Source: Mesostigma viride
Lineage: Eukaryota > Streptophyta > Mesostigmatophyceae > Mesostigmatales > Mesostigmataceae
Direction of reading: 5' to 3'
DNA: 64,000 bases
Assembly: GCA_009746045.1 (NCBI GenBank)
Contig: RPFO01000065.1
Coordinates: 5,831,269-5,895,268 of the forward strand
A program made the translations under genes and the position numbers. Each line of letters opens with the position of its first letter. Within the stretch, counting starts at the first letter, position 1. Positions 25,512 through 37,600 of the stretch are shown here, one piece after another. A model generated the notes under the pieces. The model worked only from the letters and a program-made list of their open reading frames with translations, did no database searches and had not been told where the DNA came from.

Positions 25512-27409
25512 CACGTCGTACGTCAAAACTCAGTCCTAAAAATAGGACTGAGTATGCCAACTTTGAGATCATGTAGCGGTAAGGGTAGGGGGGTACCCCA
25601 TATGTTTGATATGCATCAGAGCACTCAATATCATGCTAATGCTTGGGCATATGCCTAAAAAATCATATGTTGACCAAATCATGTAAAATTTTACAAGGGT
25701 GTCAACCCATGCTCGCGATTTGGCAATTTTCTGTGGAAGGACGAGTTGGGAAAATGCAATAAAATCCATATGCATGTTGAAAAAATATAGGCGTGTAAAC
25801 AATATAGTTCTTGAAACATGGCAAAAAACTGGGCTCAATTTGGCCACAGCCTCTACCTGAAACTCACCAAAAACCACCAGCCCTAAGAATGGGTTTCGAG
25901 GTTGCTAGCAATGTGCAAGCATGTAAGTGCGGTCATACTACACACCACCGTGGCAACCAACCATGCCAATCAACTCATTTCCCTTCTTGCATAACAGGAA
26001 AACATACTTGCATCATCATATTGCAGTTATATTATACTTTAGTATATGTGTGAGAGCCTATGCACGCACGTAGGGAATGGGCATTGATACCTACCTACAA
26101 AGGGTTTTATTATGAGCCTTAACCACCAATATAATGGGTAGGTTAAGCATATTTCAATTGTTTTTAACAAGAATAGAGATGGCTAACACTGTCTTGCCTT
26201 GCCAGGGCATGGCCAACATAGTTGCTGGCACATGATGACAGTGGTTTATCACCAAGATTCTTCACTCACCCGTATAAGCTTGAAAGCACGCTGGATGCAG
26301 CCCATGGCCATACAATCACGCAGTATGAACGTAGCAAAAGAATAACTAACATCTATGAAGGTATTTAAATCCATACAGCGCCTAAAAAACTGCAAAAGTA
26401 CACTAGGGTAAGGCAAATGCCTGGTAACATCATAAAAAATGGGGGGTTTAGAGAGGGGCAGGCAACGGTCAAGAAAGCGCATCAAGATTCGAAACTGACA
26501 GCGCCTTGCAAGCTCAAACTCATGTAAGAACATAACAAAACGATGAGGTGACGATATTTCAGCTTTACCGTGCACGGATGGCGTTATCTTGGCCCAGGCG
26601 GTGCCCGCAAAAGTGACACTTGCGGCACACAAACCATGACATGACAGAGTGGTCGAAATCATCAAATCTTTACTGCCACTGACTTAATTCTACACACATG
26701 CATGATAATAAGTAGAAAGAAGCATATAAACCCTTCGAAATGCACCGTAAAGTAAATTTAGTCATCAATTCCGTCAACCTGCCTGGTCGCAGTTTTTTCC
26801 AGCAAGAGCAGTGCCGACACCTGGTAAATCGCATCCCCGGGAGCTAAAAATTGGTTTGTGTCATCTTTAGGACATATAAAATCTATTTCCTGGGTTTTAC
26901 CAGCTAAATCGTCCGCAAACGTAAACTGCATGCATGGGCGCAAGCCGCCATGGCTAGGTCGTGCATTTCCGGAACTCACGTTTCACGTGAAAAAGTACCC
27001 TTACCACCTGTACTTTGACCGTACATTTAGCCGCCCAAACAAAATCCAAAAAAATCGCAAAAATATGTCTAAGAAAGGTCATTTTACGTAGTATTTGAAT
27101 AAATTTTGAGGGAATTTTTTTGACAAACATTCCGACTTGGGCGAATTTTCTACGAAACCCAAAAACTCAGTCCTAAGAATAGGACTGATGAGTGCAGATG
27201 AGTGCAGCCTGCAGGTGTTGAGCCATGTCGCGTTGTCATACAGTACAGTAATTATATCCGGCCCTCGGCCACTATACTGTACAGAATTCTGTAGAATTCT
27301 CTGCTGCTGACTGCGGCGTGGGACACAACTACAGAGAGGACTTACCCCGACACTTACCCCGACTGAGTTGAACTCAGTCCTAAGAATAGGTGCAGTGACG
27401 AACGACGTG
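25512..27409. mobile_element. TTAA-duplicating DNA transposon with 14-bp TIRs, nested in the LINE
   Basis: Left end CACGTCGTACGTCA at 25512-25525; right end, read from the other strand, CACGTCGTTCGTCA at 27409-27396 (13 of 14 identical). TTAA flanks it at 25508-25511 and 27410-27413. The related LINE copy at 53571 has GGGGTTAATGCTCC uninterrupted, giving the empty site. TTAA duplication is typical of the piggyBac superfamily, though these tips are not the usual piggyBac tips. Subterminal palindromes CTCAGTCCTA-n-TAGGACTGAG occur at 25529 and 27165, and part of one near 27371. The interior is AT-rich compared with the LINE and has only short frames (for example 138 codons, minus, 26665-26249) without a recognisable transposase, so it is probably non-autonomous. 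Confidence 0.88.
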
Positions 27410-27519
27410 TTAACCCCGATGGATGGATGGATGGGTGCAAACAGTCCTACCGGTCTGAGCTATCTACATCCGCTACCTATATGACATCTATCTAACAGCA
27501 TTCTAACTACAACATCTAT

Positions 27520-30500
27520 CTAGACAGCCTCACGCTGCCCTAGGGGACCTGTCTGGCGTGCCTCCCACGGGTTTGCACACGCGGGCGCTTCCCCACAGGG
27601 GGGCCGGGGCTGGTTGTCCTCTATGACCTGGGCCCACTTGGCCTTGTCCATCATCTTCGTCCAAATCACGGAGAGGCCTAGGCCCCCCATGTCCTCTACT
27701 AGCTGTTCTTTGAAGGTGCGGGCCTTGCGGCGTCTAACATCACTGGGCCCGGCCCACGTCAGGAGGTGCCGGCCAGGCTGAGCTGGTCGCAGACCTGCGG
27801 GGGGGCCACGTGAGGTGTCAACCTGCATGGTTGGTGCGAGCTAAGTGCCCTACTAGCTGCAGGCGCCGGTGCTTAATGGTGTTGGTGATATATGGCATGC
27901 CCTGATACAGATCCTCGTTGCATGCGGACATGTGCAGCATATCCTACTCTGAAAATGGAACGCAGCATATGCTGGTGACCGCGCCGTCCAGCTTGCGGGC
28001 CAGGTCGGCGGTGAGGGTCCACGTCTCGGCCCCATACGTGAGAACAGGAAGGACGAGGACCTAGTTAATTGAACAGGTCTTGTTTCTCGATCTTGCCCAG
28101 GGGCTTGCGCCACAGGGCCCGGTACTGGCGTAAAGCGTGCCAAGCGAGGGAGATGCGATGCATGGTCCACATCAACCTCGCAGCTGGGGAGCAGGCTGCC
28201 CAGCAGCTTGACGCGGTCCCGATATACAGGACTCGAGAGCCGTCGAGGAGATAGAGGGGGGGCGGTGGGTGGGTTCACGAGCCCAACCACAAGGGCCTCT
28301 GTCTTCTTGCTGACCTCAAGCCCCACTGCACGGGCCTCGATAGCCAGGCAGTCAAGCCATGTCTGCACGTGCCCGGTGTCCTCGAAGAGGGTGGTGTCGT
28401 CTGCGTAGATGATGTCTGCCAGCCGAATCTCAGTGTCCGCTCCGCCATGCCAATATTTGTTATAGCGACCTGCACCCTTGGTTCCCTACCCACGATGCGA
28501 GCAAATCGCTTGCGCGCCTGAATCATTATACGTATTCGACCACAATAATTAATGAACAGGTACTGTAGGGCGACAGCACGCAGCCCTGCCACACACCCTT
28601 CTGTAAAGGGCATGGGGGCGTGGTCCCGTAAGAAGTGCGCACCGAAGTGGTGGACCCTTCATACAGGTTGCGGATGACAGCAATAAGGGGGCGGGGGATC
28701 TGGAACAACTCGAGGATGTCCCAAAGCGCAGGCCAGAAAACCGAATCGAAGGCTTTTTTGATGAAGTCCACCAGCACAAGGTGCAAAGGGGACTCACCAG
28801 GCTGAAGGCGTTGCAGTTCCTCCACCAGGCGGCGAGTAGCGAAGAGCGCCTGTACTGTGTTGCGACCTGAGCGGAAGCCGTGCTGAGTCTCGCTGAGGTG
28901 ACCGTCCAGGGCCGTACGTGCGCAGGCGGTTCAGGATGAGCCGCATAAGAAGCTTGAGGGGGGCACTTTGAATGCACACCCCTCTGTAGTTGCCGGGGTC
29001 GGCAGGCGACCCCTTGTTCTTGTACAGTGCATCGTGCGAAAACTGTGTTGCCAGGCCGCTGGAGGTGGTTGCGACGACAGCGGAAGGCGGTTGCAGATGT
29101 CCCGGAAGAGCAGCATAACACCTGTGTCTTCGAATTCGGCTGCAAGTTTTACATTTGCGGCAGGAATCTCGTCAGAGCCGGTGGCTGCGTCATAATAACG
29201 CAGGCGCTGGACCGCCTCCGTGACCTCGCGAGAGGTGAAAGGAGGCATGTCAGACGGGTCGCCAAGTGGGCCGACCAGCGGGGGGACTAGGTAGTCCGCC
29301 GCTGACCTAGGCGGGGCTGGGGGCCTGGACCGCCTCCGTGACCTCGCGAGAGGTGAAAGGAGGCATGTCAGACGGGTCGCCAAGTGGGCCGACCAGCGGG
29401 GGGACTAGGTAGTCCGCCGCTGACCTAGGCGGGGCCGGGGGCCCAGCGGTGAGCGGGGCCGGCCAGGGCGGCCGGGCGGGCGCGGCGGCGGCTGGGAGCA
29501 GGGGCGGGGGCGGCACAGCTGTCCCCACGACCTCGGCCGTGGCCGTGGCCCAGGTACGAAGCCGCTTGGCTGGGGCGCCGGGGACGTCGTGGCGGTGGGG
29601 CCGGCCGATCGTCCGGGTGCCCGAGGCGCTTGTACCAGAACCAGCCCCCCTTGCCGGCGTGCTTCTGCTGGCAGCGGCGCAGGTCCTTGACCATCTGCTG
29701 AGCGTCTGCCTTCTCAGCCTGCTCGTAGGCGGCCCTCAGAGCTGCTTGCAGCCCAGGTTTGGCGATCGGATCCCTGTTGCGGCGGAGCATCTGCCTGGCG
29801 GCGACCACTGTCGGTGCGTGACGGTGGACAGCAAGCTGTCGGCGCGGAGGCAAGGTGGGGAGGGTGCGGGCAGCCAGGCGATACTTGGCAGCGACATGCA
29901 CCGCGGAGGATCACTGAAATATCACCCGGCGGCGGAATGGCGTGTAACTGCTGCACGGCTGCGCCCCGGGCGTCGAAGACGGCCAGGAAATCATCCCTGT
30001 GCGACATAGCGGCCTGCTCTGCTGCTGACATCTTGTCGGCATCCTTCATCACAATCCGGAGCACCTTCAGATCTGGCTGAGGCGCCAGCTGTCGCGACGG
30101 TTTCACCCCAGGAAACCGCAATCTGATGCGAGCAAGCACGAGACGGTGCATGATCAGATTCCACTGTGCTGACAGAATCTTGCAGGACGCGAGCATCGAC
30201 AACTGCATGAGGGGCGCTGAGCCCGACGTACGCAGATATAGTCAAGGCACACCACCCGATCCGACGGCCCAAAAAAGGTGGCAAGCTGCTCAGCGGGGCG
30301 TGCGAAAGAAGCATTGCATGCAACCAGCGCAGATTCTGCCAGCAGATTCGCAAATAAAGGCCGGCGTGTTACCGTTGGCTGTCGTGTTGGTTGGGGAGTA
30401 CTGAGCGCCCCCAGTGCCAACTGGCAGCGTGGCGTTGGCGTCGAGCAGCATAACCAGGAAGTGCCGAGCTGGGATGTTGGCCTCCTCCTCCTTGAGGGCG

Positions 30501-31275
30501 TTGAAGAAGGCCTCACGAGTCACGTTCCGCCTGCATGAGCTCGACCCGCATGTGGTGCATATATCCCACGATAACGGTTAGCGTGTGGTGTGAATGGCCC
30601 TCAGTGGCCGAAAAAGTGGCCACTATAGCACACGCGGGGACCGCAACACGATGGACTGGAGCTGCTCTGATGCTGCCGGCGAGCACAAGAGGCCCACACC
30701 ACCTTGACCAGGCGCGTTGCCGCCACCATAGTGGAACCGCCAGGCCGCACGCCTGCAGGTCGTCGACCATCAGACCGTTGACCCCGTACTGAGTGTCAAC
30801 GGTGCGTCGGTGCTCCTGGACCCCGAGGACAGCGATCTTCTTGTCGGCGCACAATTAAGGCGATCAGCTCGTCGACGCGTTGGCGTGCTGCATGGGGTGC
30901 CGCCGCTCGTAGAAGGATCTGCAGGGAGGGTGCGCACATTAAAGCTTGCAATACCAAGAATGGGCCGTTGCCCTATTAGCGGGGGGGTGGGGGTGGGGGT
31001 GGGGGTGGAGAAGGGTAGTGCTGGAGGTGGGGGTGGGGGGGGGGGGGGGGGGGGGGAGGGTGGCGATTGGGGTTAATGCTTGTCAACGCATGGAGTCTTT
31101 CTTTCAGGGCGGATATGCGTCGTCTCCGTCCTGGCTGGGGTCGCCGGCGTGTCGACTGGGCCTCATCCCGCTCAAGGCGGGCTAGGAGGCGTGTGAGGCT
31201 GGTAAATTGGCGGGAAGGTTGACCGTGGCGTGCCTGGCGACCTTGCATCCTCATCATGCTCGCACGGTGCGACAT
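27520..31275 (-). pseudogene. LINE ORF2 (APE endonuclease, reverse transcriptase), frameshifted
   Basis: Minus-strand segments in several frames read in order as an ORF2 protein. The endonuclease parts are VDELIALMCADKKIAVLGVQ with EHR (31275-30750), MLLDANATLP (about 30450) and LDYICVRRAQ (about 30240). The reverse transcriptase parts are LVLVDFIKKAFDSVFWPALW and CPLQKGVWQGCVLSP (28825-28560), then ADIIYADDTTLFED, the catalytic YADD motif (about 28420). The C-terminus includes FKEQLVEDMGGLGLSVIW and ends at 27520. Multiple frame changes and a 118-bp internal duplication at 29207-29442 show that it is not translated intact. Confidence 0.88.
29207..29442. repeat. 118-bp tandem duplication inside LINE ORF2
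   Basis: Two adjacent copies, 29207-29324 and 29325-29442, begin CTGGACCGCCTCCGTGACC and differ at only a few positions. A period of 118 bp is not a multiple of three, so it disrupts the ORF2 frame. It arose after, or independently of, the insertion of this LINE copy. Confidence 0.9.
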
Positions 31276-31350
31276 GAGGGTGGAAAGGGGCTTGTTTATA
31301 AAAGGCTATGCCCAAAGCCTATTGTACCGCGAGGCCGCGAGGGTGTGCCC

Positions 31351-32719
31351 TTACCGGGCGCCCTCCATACCCGGGACGTGCGTGGACGATGATGACGCAG
31401 CTGGGGCGTGCTTGGGACGGCCCGACTTGTGCCGCTTGTTGGGAGCCTGCACATCCGTGCGCTGGCCGTTGATGAAGAGCACGGGGGTGTCGTGGACGAG
31501 GCGGACGTAGACCTTCTGGCCTTCATGCCTGGCCTTGATCGCCCAACAAACCGTTCTTGATGACTAGCTGGGCCGGGGAGAGTAGGTCGTCGAGGCTCGG
31601 CGCGTTTCTCCCGCCTAGGAGCTTGCGGGCCTGGAGTACCTTCACCTTGCTGGCCACATTCGCGAAGGTCACCCGGATGGGGCCAGGCTGGCCCGCCATC
31701 CAGGCGGCTGACTCAATGCGGATGCGTTCGTTGCCCAGATGCAGCCGGCCCACGATGAGGCTGTGGTACAGGCGTTGCGCTAGCATCAGGTCCGTTTCTG
31801 GCTGCTGCGCGACCTGGAAATACCGGACCACTATACTGCGTGAGCGCTGGTCCTCCTCGACAGCAGTCTTGTGGGCTGCAGCCCCCCTGCGTGCGGCATC
31901 CTCCATCAGGTTGGCAATGTCCGGCCGTCTGTTTCACCATGTTAGCGTAGCTGGTGGGTGCGGGGGCGGCTGGCTGGGGCGGGCTGGTCATGGCGGCCTT
32001 GACCTCGGCAATGCTGGAGTGGCCGGAGCTCAGCAGTGTCTTGGCGGATAGCAATGGATAGGGCGCCGAGTTGAGCGGCCATGTCGTCAACTTTCTTGTT
32101 GAGCTGGCGCAGGGTTGCGTCCGGCCGGGGAAGCAATGGGGTAGTGGCGGTGCCTTCGGCATCCTCGAAAGCGGCAACAAGTGCCCGGAGGCAAGGGGCC
32201 TTCGCGTAGCTCAGAAAAACAGAAAGACGAAGCTGTGAGTCGAGTTGTGTGAGAAAGACGAAGCTCCAGGTCGGCGATATCCGCCATAGAAATGGTCCCG
32301 CCAGCCGTGCTGGGAAAATATATCTCCTGGCCTTTGGCGTGCAGATGGCGCAGGGTAGCTTGCGCCTGCTCGGCGGTAAGCGAAAAGAACCGGTGCTCGG
32401 CGACAGCCTCGCCATGCATGAAGTCCGCTGGGTTAAACTCAGCGTCGTCGATGGCGTCGTCGTCGTCGTCGTCGTCAAGGGGGTCGTCCTCACGGGAAAC
32501 CTCGCTGGAAAGAGGCGCCGCAAGCGGAGGGATCTGGCTGTCCATCTCGTCGGCGGGGCCGGCACAGTGCCGCTTAGACGAGACGTTAATGGCGGCTTCA
32601 GCAGGCGGTGGCTGGGTCGCCATGGTGTCCACAGCGTCGACTAGTTGCGTAATGGTATGAGGCGCTGAATCCTCCCCATCGGCGGGGGAGTGGGAGGCGG
32701 CTGAAGGTGATTCCGCCAT
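31351..32719 (-). pseudogene. LINE ORF1 (gag-like, RNA-binding), frameshifted
   Basis: The start MAESPSAASHSPADGEDSAP lies 67 bp inside the element. An acidic stretch (DDPLDDDDDDDAIDD) follows, then TAPTSYANMVKQTAG-type sequence in another frame, an RRM-like core (RSRSIVVRYFQVAQQPETDL, GPIRVTFANVASKVKVLQAR, LDDLLSPAQLVIKNGLLG), and in a further frame VYVRLVHDTPVLFINGQRTD with a basic tail ending at a stop at 31351-31353. Small shifts near 32190, 31920 and 31525 break the frame. ORF1 proteins of this kind coat the LINE RNA; the domain name is inferred from pattern. Confidence 0.75.
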
Positions 32720-33031
32720 GGCTAGTTTCCGGAAAATACGATCCCTGCCTGCGCTAGTGCGGTTTATGATACATAGCAATACCGTAGTACGTAGATTAGT
32801 CAGGCTTAGCCTAGCATGTGGCCTACGCGCATCATGTGCGCCCATAATCATGATGGCCCCCCATGGATGACGCCTTCACTGAGAATTTAGCCGCCTAGCC
32901 ATGCCTACAATGGGACCCCCATGGATGTTGCATTAAGCATGTACTGTAGCCACTCATGAGTGCTCTGCCTATGCAGAGAGTCACTCTATGTTGAGAAGCC
33001 ATGCCCTATAGCGCTTGTGTAGCTCACTATA

Positions 33032-33084
33032 TATACTGATCTCATCAGAATATATACTGATCTCATCAGAATATATACTGATCT
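33032..33084. repeat. 21-bp repeat, about 2.5 copies
   Basis: Units of TATATACTGATCTCATCAGA plus one base, repeated in tandem. Each unit contains the short inverted repeat CTGAT/ATCAG. No function is visible. Confidence 0.85.
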
Positions 33085-33487
33085 TCCATGAGTTCCATCC
33101 CATATGACATGCAGGCCTTCTAGGCCAGTGAGTTCCCCACGCCGCCCCGTGCAGTGTGTGCCCGCCTGATCAATCAGGATGCATGACCCATCATGGTGGT
33201 GCAGAGTGCACCTTGCCGTGCCGCCCCCAGATGAGCAGGTGATAGTTAACATCCTACACCTGCAGGTTATAGCCCAGACTGTCGGTATCTAAAACCCATA
33301 GATGCCCCTTTCTCAGGGCTCAGTATGTGTTACATATGCTCCCCACGGAGCTATGTTCTTAATTAATTAATTAATAATTACTGGCGGGCCTAATATCTGA
33401 CGGTCAAACCTGCGAGTGGTACCAGGCAAAAAGGAATCACAATGATCAAGGGAATTTGGCTGTGCAAGTGTCCCACGCTGCGGACAA

Positions 33488-33554
33488 GCTGTTCAGTGTC
33501 TTGACCCTCGGCCGTTTCCAAATCTCTGCTGCCCATATTGTGCGGCGTGGGCAA
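33488..33554 (-). repeat. Dispersed repeat copy B (inverted relative to 20600-20662)
   Basis: Reverse-complement counterpart of the 20600-20662 repeat, containing GGCCGTTTCCAAATCTC and GCGGCGTGGGCAA. It is followed by CAACAACAA, the complement of the GTT run next to copy A, so the similarity extends slightly beyond the core. Confidence 0.8.
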
Positions 33555-34623
33555 CAGCAACAACAACTTGATAGGGAGTGCAGCCTGCACCTGCAACGAT
33601 TCTGCGTCCGAAAAGGCCAGGGCAAATCATGTACGGCAGGTACCGCACACACCAGGTCCTGTACGTCAGCTCTCATCAGTCAGCACGTCAGCATTGCATG
33701 TCCTTGACAGTTGACAGGTCTTCGATCCTGGTTCTTCAGATACTATTTAACGACCCGGCAATCGTGCAGTGGTACGGCCAGCACAGAGATCTCCGCTTCA
33801 TTCCGCCGCACGTGGCGGGGAACTTATTCAGAGGAGTCAGCCAGTCAGTTGGATCCCAATCATCCCACGCCGCACATAAGCAGCCAAGTCTTACAGGCTT
33901 CTGGGGCAACCACGCCAGCAACCTGCCATGCTTGTGCAGTTTCAGCCCAGGTTGCCATGGTCAGCCCACGCACTCGTGAGTCGATAGTCGTGACTTGAGA
34001 GCGAGAACAGCTGTTGCCATGCAGGTCACGTGAATCACAACTGCATCAACATCCAACCACAGCGATTGCCGTACTTGCTGAGATGTTTCCGTACAACTCA
34101 AGGGCCTTCCGACTTTAGAGAGTACGGAAGTGATCGCTGCACCTCGTCGGGTGTATAAGCACGAGATATTTGGGAACTTTATTTTGGGCGCAGGTCTGAC
34201 TGTTCCATGGAAAAGTGGCTTTTGGAACGGACCTGGCTGACAGACGCCATTGTCCGGGTGGGATGGCAGGAGACCGATGAAGTAAGACATTTCTGCGTAC
34301 TGGTTGGGTAACGTGCCTTCAAATTTGGCGCTAATGAGACGGTCTTTAATTTCGGGTGGGCTTTAGAACGTCATGGTTTCCATATTCGTTTTCCCAGTCG
34401 GGGTGATTGCAAACAAGTATGTATGCGCACCAAATATATGCACTGGCTAGGACTTCTTGATTTGGCCCAAAGCTGGACTACATGGAAAAGTTTGGGCAAT
34501 AGATGTGCCAGGATCGTCGCCAGATCTTTCTAAAAGTACCTGCAACACGATAAACAAGCTTGAGGCTCTTCCGGTTCCCTGACAGGAAATGTGTGAATAA
34601 AAGCATCTTCCAGCTACGTGAAC

Positions 34624-37600
34624 ATGGGTCGCGAAAAAGACGAAGATGACGCGGCTAGTATTCAGAGCGGCTCCACTGCCGCCACTGGGCAAACTCAAAT
34701 CTCGGAAGAGAAGGACATGCCGTCAAGCACCACGGAATCTTCGACGCTTCGGGTCTGTTACGATTGCCCGGTCTTGTCGGATTCCTGCATATCTAGGCGT
34801 TCTTTCCTCGGAAATCATGGCAGTTTGAGCAGCCACTCCAACTGGGATGCTTATTCCGTTTCTCCTATCAGCTAAATTCCGTTCCAAATTGAAATTCATT
34901 TGTGCTTTCTGCATGTCGCGACGTGTTTTCCTTTGCCCAACTTCAACCGCAGGACGCTGTGTTTGGCGTGCTGTATACCCTCTCGAGGGAAAAGTTTGCA
35001 CCATCGAGGGCCCTTGTCATTTTTTCAATCATTGTCGACTTTTTGCAGGTATATATATATATATATATATAGGTTGCAATGGCATTAAAGGAGAATTGTT
35101 AGCTGAAGGCCGCAGCCCTGCTTTTAGTTGCACTCTCTTGGGTTGAATTGATGCAATAGAAAGGAAATATTTCTATGGCCTGTGGTTTCGTGTTGCTATG
35201 CAGGCGCCTTTACAAATTAGCAAGGCGGTGTAGGTTGACATTCCACGATGTGGATATGGTTGATGTCCTTGGCTGTCCTCCCAGACAACATTTACTTGTT
35301 GTGAAGAGGTGTTGTGGCTCATTGCCTCTGCTAGCTTTGCACGCACAGATTGGAAATGAGCATTGCATACATTAGATTCCTAACAGAAATTCTTGTCGAT
35401 ACAAGGTGTGTGTTATGGCGCACGGTGGCCAGCATGGGACTGAGGCACTGTCTTGTCAAGCGTACGGAACACCGAGCTGATATGATTTTCTTATTTTGTC
35501 AATAGTAGTCTACTGGATCATTTTTCATACCCTGTGCAGGTGCCCGAGGGAAGCCACCTTTAGTATGGAGTACTACCCCTGACTCCATCTACCTTCTTGT
35601 ATTACCTGTAGCTGTACTACAGGTGTTTGATTCGTACTCTGACACACACGCATACATCAAATCATGCCCTTGATTGGCATGTGGACATCGCCCAGGTTGT
35701 TAGGGGGTATGCTGCCGAGATGACTTTTCACTGAAAGTCTCCACATGGTTGTGTAATGGCACTTGCCTAAAACCTTGTGTACTGAAGCCTGTAATGTCTC
35801 TTTCTGCATATACTCCGCACAGTTGGCCGTGTTCATCTACAGTCCGGCCTTTGGATGGAATATTGGAAGCGGCAACGTCGTCTGGAAGCTTCTCAACAAT
35901 GTCCAGGCAAGTTTTGCGCATCCTGGACCCACATGAAGCTAGCATGGTGCCCATACGCCTGATGCTTGCCTTGATGCAGTTGTGATATATATGATCCGCT
36001 GCAGACTTGGCAGATCCATGGACCTTATACCCTCCCCATCCTCAAATGCAACCTGTATGCTAGTAAGATTGTTATTTTATTTTATTGGTATCAACGTGGT
36101 ATGGTGAACAGGAAATTATATGTGCGGCATCATGAATCTTGCATGCTGAATTTTGCAAGCTATAGGGGGTTGTGGGTGAACCCTGGGTATGCCCCTAAAA
36201 ACCCACAGGCTCCGGGAGAGGCCTTTATATTCTCTCAAACCGGCGCCTCTGAATGAGTTCCAAGCCTATCTGTGCCACTGGACCAACGGGCAGCCACCTA
36301 CTGCACACGCTATGCTTTTGCTGTTTCGAAGCTTAACTACACCCACAGGGGATGCCGGATAGTTTCGACGGGTGCGATGGTGCACCCTGTGGCATGCCTG
36401 TGGCTTGAGGGAAGGTGGGGGGTGGGGGGTCTCTGCCCCCTGCCTGCTGTGCACACTCAGGGATTCGATTCACTCAGGTGCTCCGTGACTCCACGGGACT
36501 CCGCGGGAGCACGTGTTTAATCAATATGTGCGATAACATAGCCCGTGGGCTTGGCCAAAGATGTCCCTTATGGCATGCCAGTCCTGGAATGCTTCCCGTA
36601 AGCATCCGAGTCGGTTGCACACAAGGATGTTTAGTGAATTCATGGCTAGCAAATGCATTGTTTTGGCCCCTAAACAACGGGGAGGCTATGAAAATTGGGC
36701 TCGAACCACTTGGCATGGTTGTAGCCCCCTTGACCCGCAATAATGAGTTCCGCCATGGCATGTATCTGTCAACCCATGTGCTAGAGGTGGTTCTGGACTT
36801 ACTTTGTAATTGCTGGGTATTCTGCCAGTGCTCATGTGGCTGGTTGTTTTTGCCTCCTCGAAATGCTCAGTATTATGTCCCCCATAGTCTGATGCAGTTG
36901 TGCATTCTGTGTGTTCATGTTCGTCCATGCACGCTAAAGATGTAGGGCAAGCTATTGTAACTGGTGTCATGAAGCAGATGGATCTGTCATTGAGAACCAA
37001 AGGATCAACAGGCATTCAACCGAAAATCCACACCCTGATGCTTCTGCAGGAAGTCGTGTACCAATGGCAGTTGGTATAGTCACCCTTTCGCTGCTGTTGT
37101 GTGCATTTCAGGGGCAGGGGCGAAGATAGAGTTGGGGTTGAATGGTGGGTCCAGTGACTCTGTGTTAAGTTTGCTGGCTTAGAGCCAACATATTTATGCA
37201 AGTGCTCAAACAAGCAGTTGTCTCTTGTGCACGTGCAGTGGGTTTTTATCCTGTATGGTTTGTGGGGCTGGCTGTCTCACTTGCTTACCCTGCATTGCTG
37301 TGTTCATGCAGTCGGGGAGGGAAGTGGGGGCATCTTCGTGGCATGGATAACTTGGCTTTTCCTAAGCATTTGCTCAGTTGGCTGGCTGCTGACACCATGG
37401 CGCATGTCCTACTTGTTCGGCGCATGTTTGGTTTCCCATGCTTGCACTTGCCAGCTAAACAACCCTGTCGTTCAAGTTGGCCGCACCTTCTACATCGCCG
37501 TGTTCTTCATTCTCAGTGCCATCTTGGTGAGTGATAGGCTTGGACTTCCACAACATTCCGTTACTCTGTGGCTGCATCAATCTGTATAATGTCATATGTC

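Larger units (their letters stand above)
25456..32786 (-). mobile_element. Full-length non-LTR retrotransposon (LINE), split by a nested DNA transposon
   Basis: The element is flanked by the 12-bp duplication GTACGTAGATTA at 25444-25455 and 32787-32798. Read on the minus strand it has a 67-bp leader, ORF1 (from 32719), ORF2 with apurinic-type endonuclease and reverse transcriptase (31275 down to 27520), and a 3' end with (CATC)n, GGGGTTAATGCTCCGTGAC, an imperfect hairpin and a (TTAA)n tail. A 1,898-bp transposon interrupts the 3' end, so the LINE itself is about 5.4 kb. A microsatellite-like tail and APE-type ORF2 fit RTE/CR1-like clades, but the clade is not certain. Both ORFs carry frameshifts, so this copy appears dead. 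G-rich runs occur between the ORFs at about 30980-31056. Confidence 0.93.
32799..34623. other. Intergenic region between LINE and Tmc-type gene
   Basis: No gene recognised. It holds an ATATACTGATCTCATCAG minisatellite (see 33032-33084), a (TTAA)n run at 33358-33374 preceded by GCTCCCCACGGAGC (similar to the LINE 3' hairpin, perhaps a relic tail), and the inverted copy of a dispersed repeat at 33488-33554. Confidence 0.6.

Noticed and set aside
26249-26665. 138-codon minus-strand frame inside the TTAA element as a transposase
   Set aside because: No DDE/D residues in a recognisable spacing and no piggyBac-like motif. It is too short and isolated to call.
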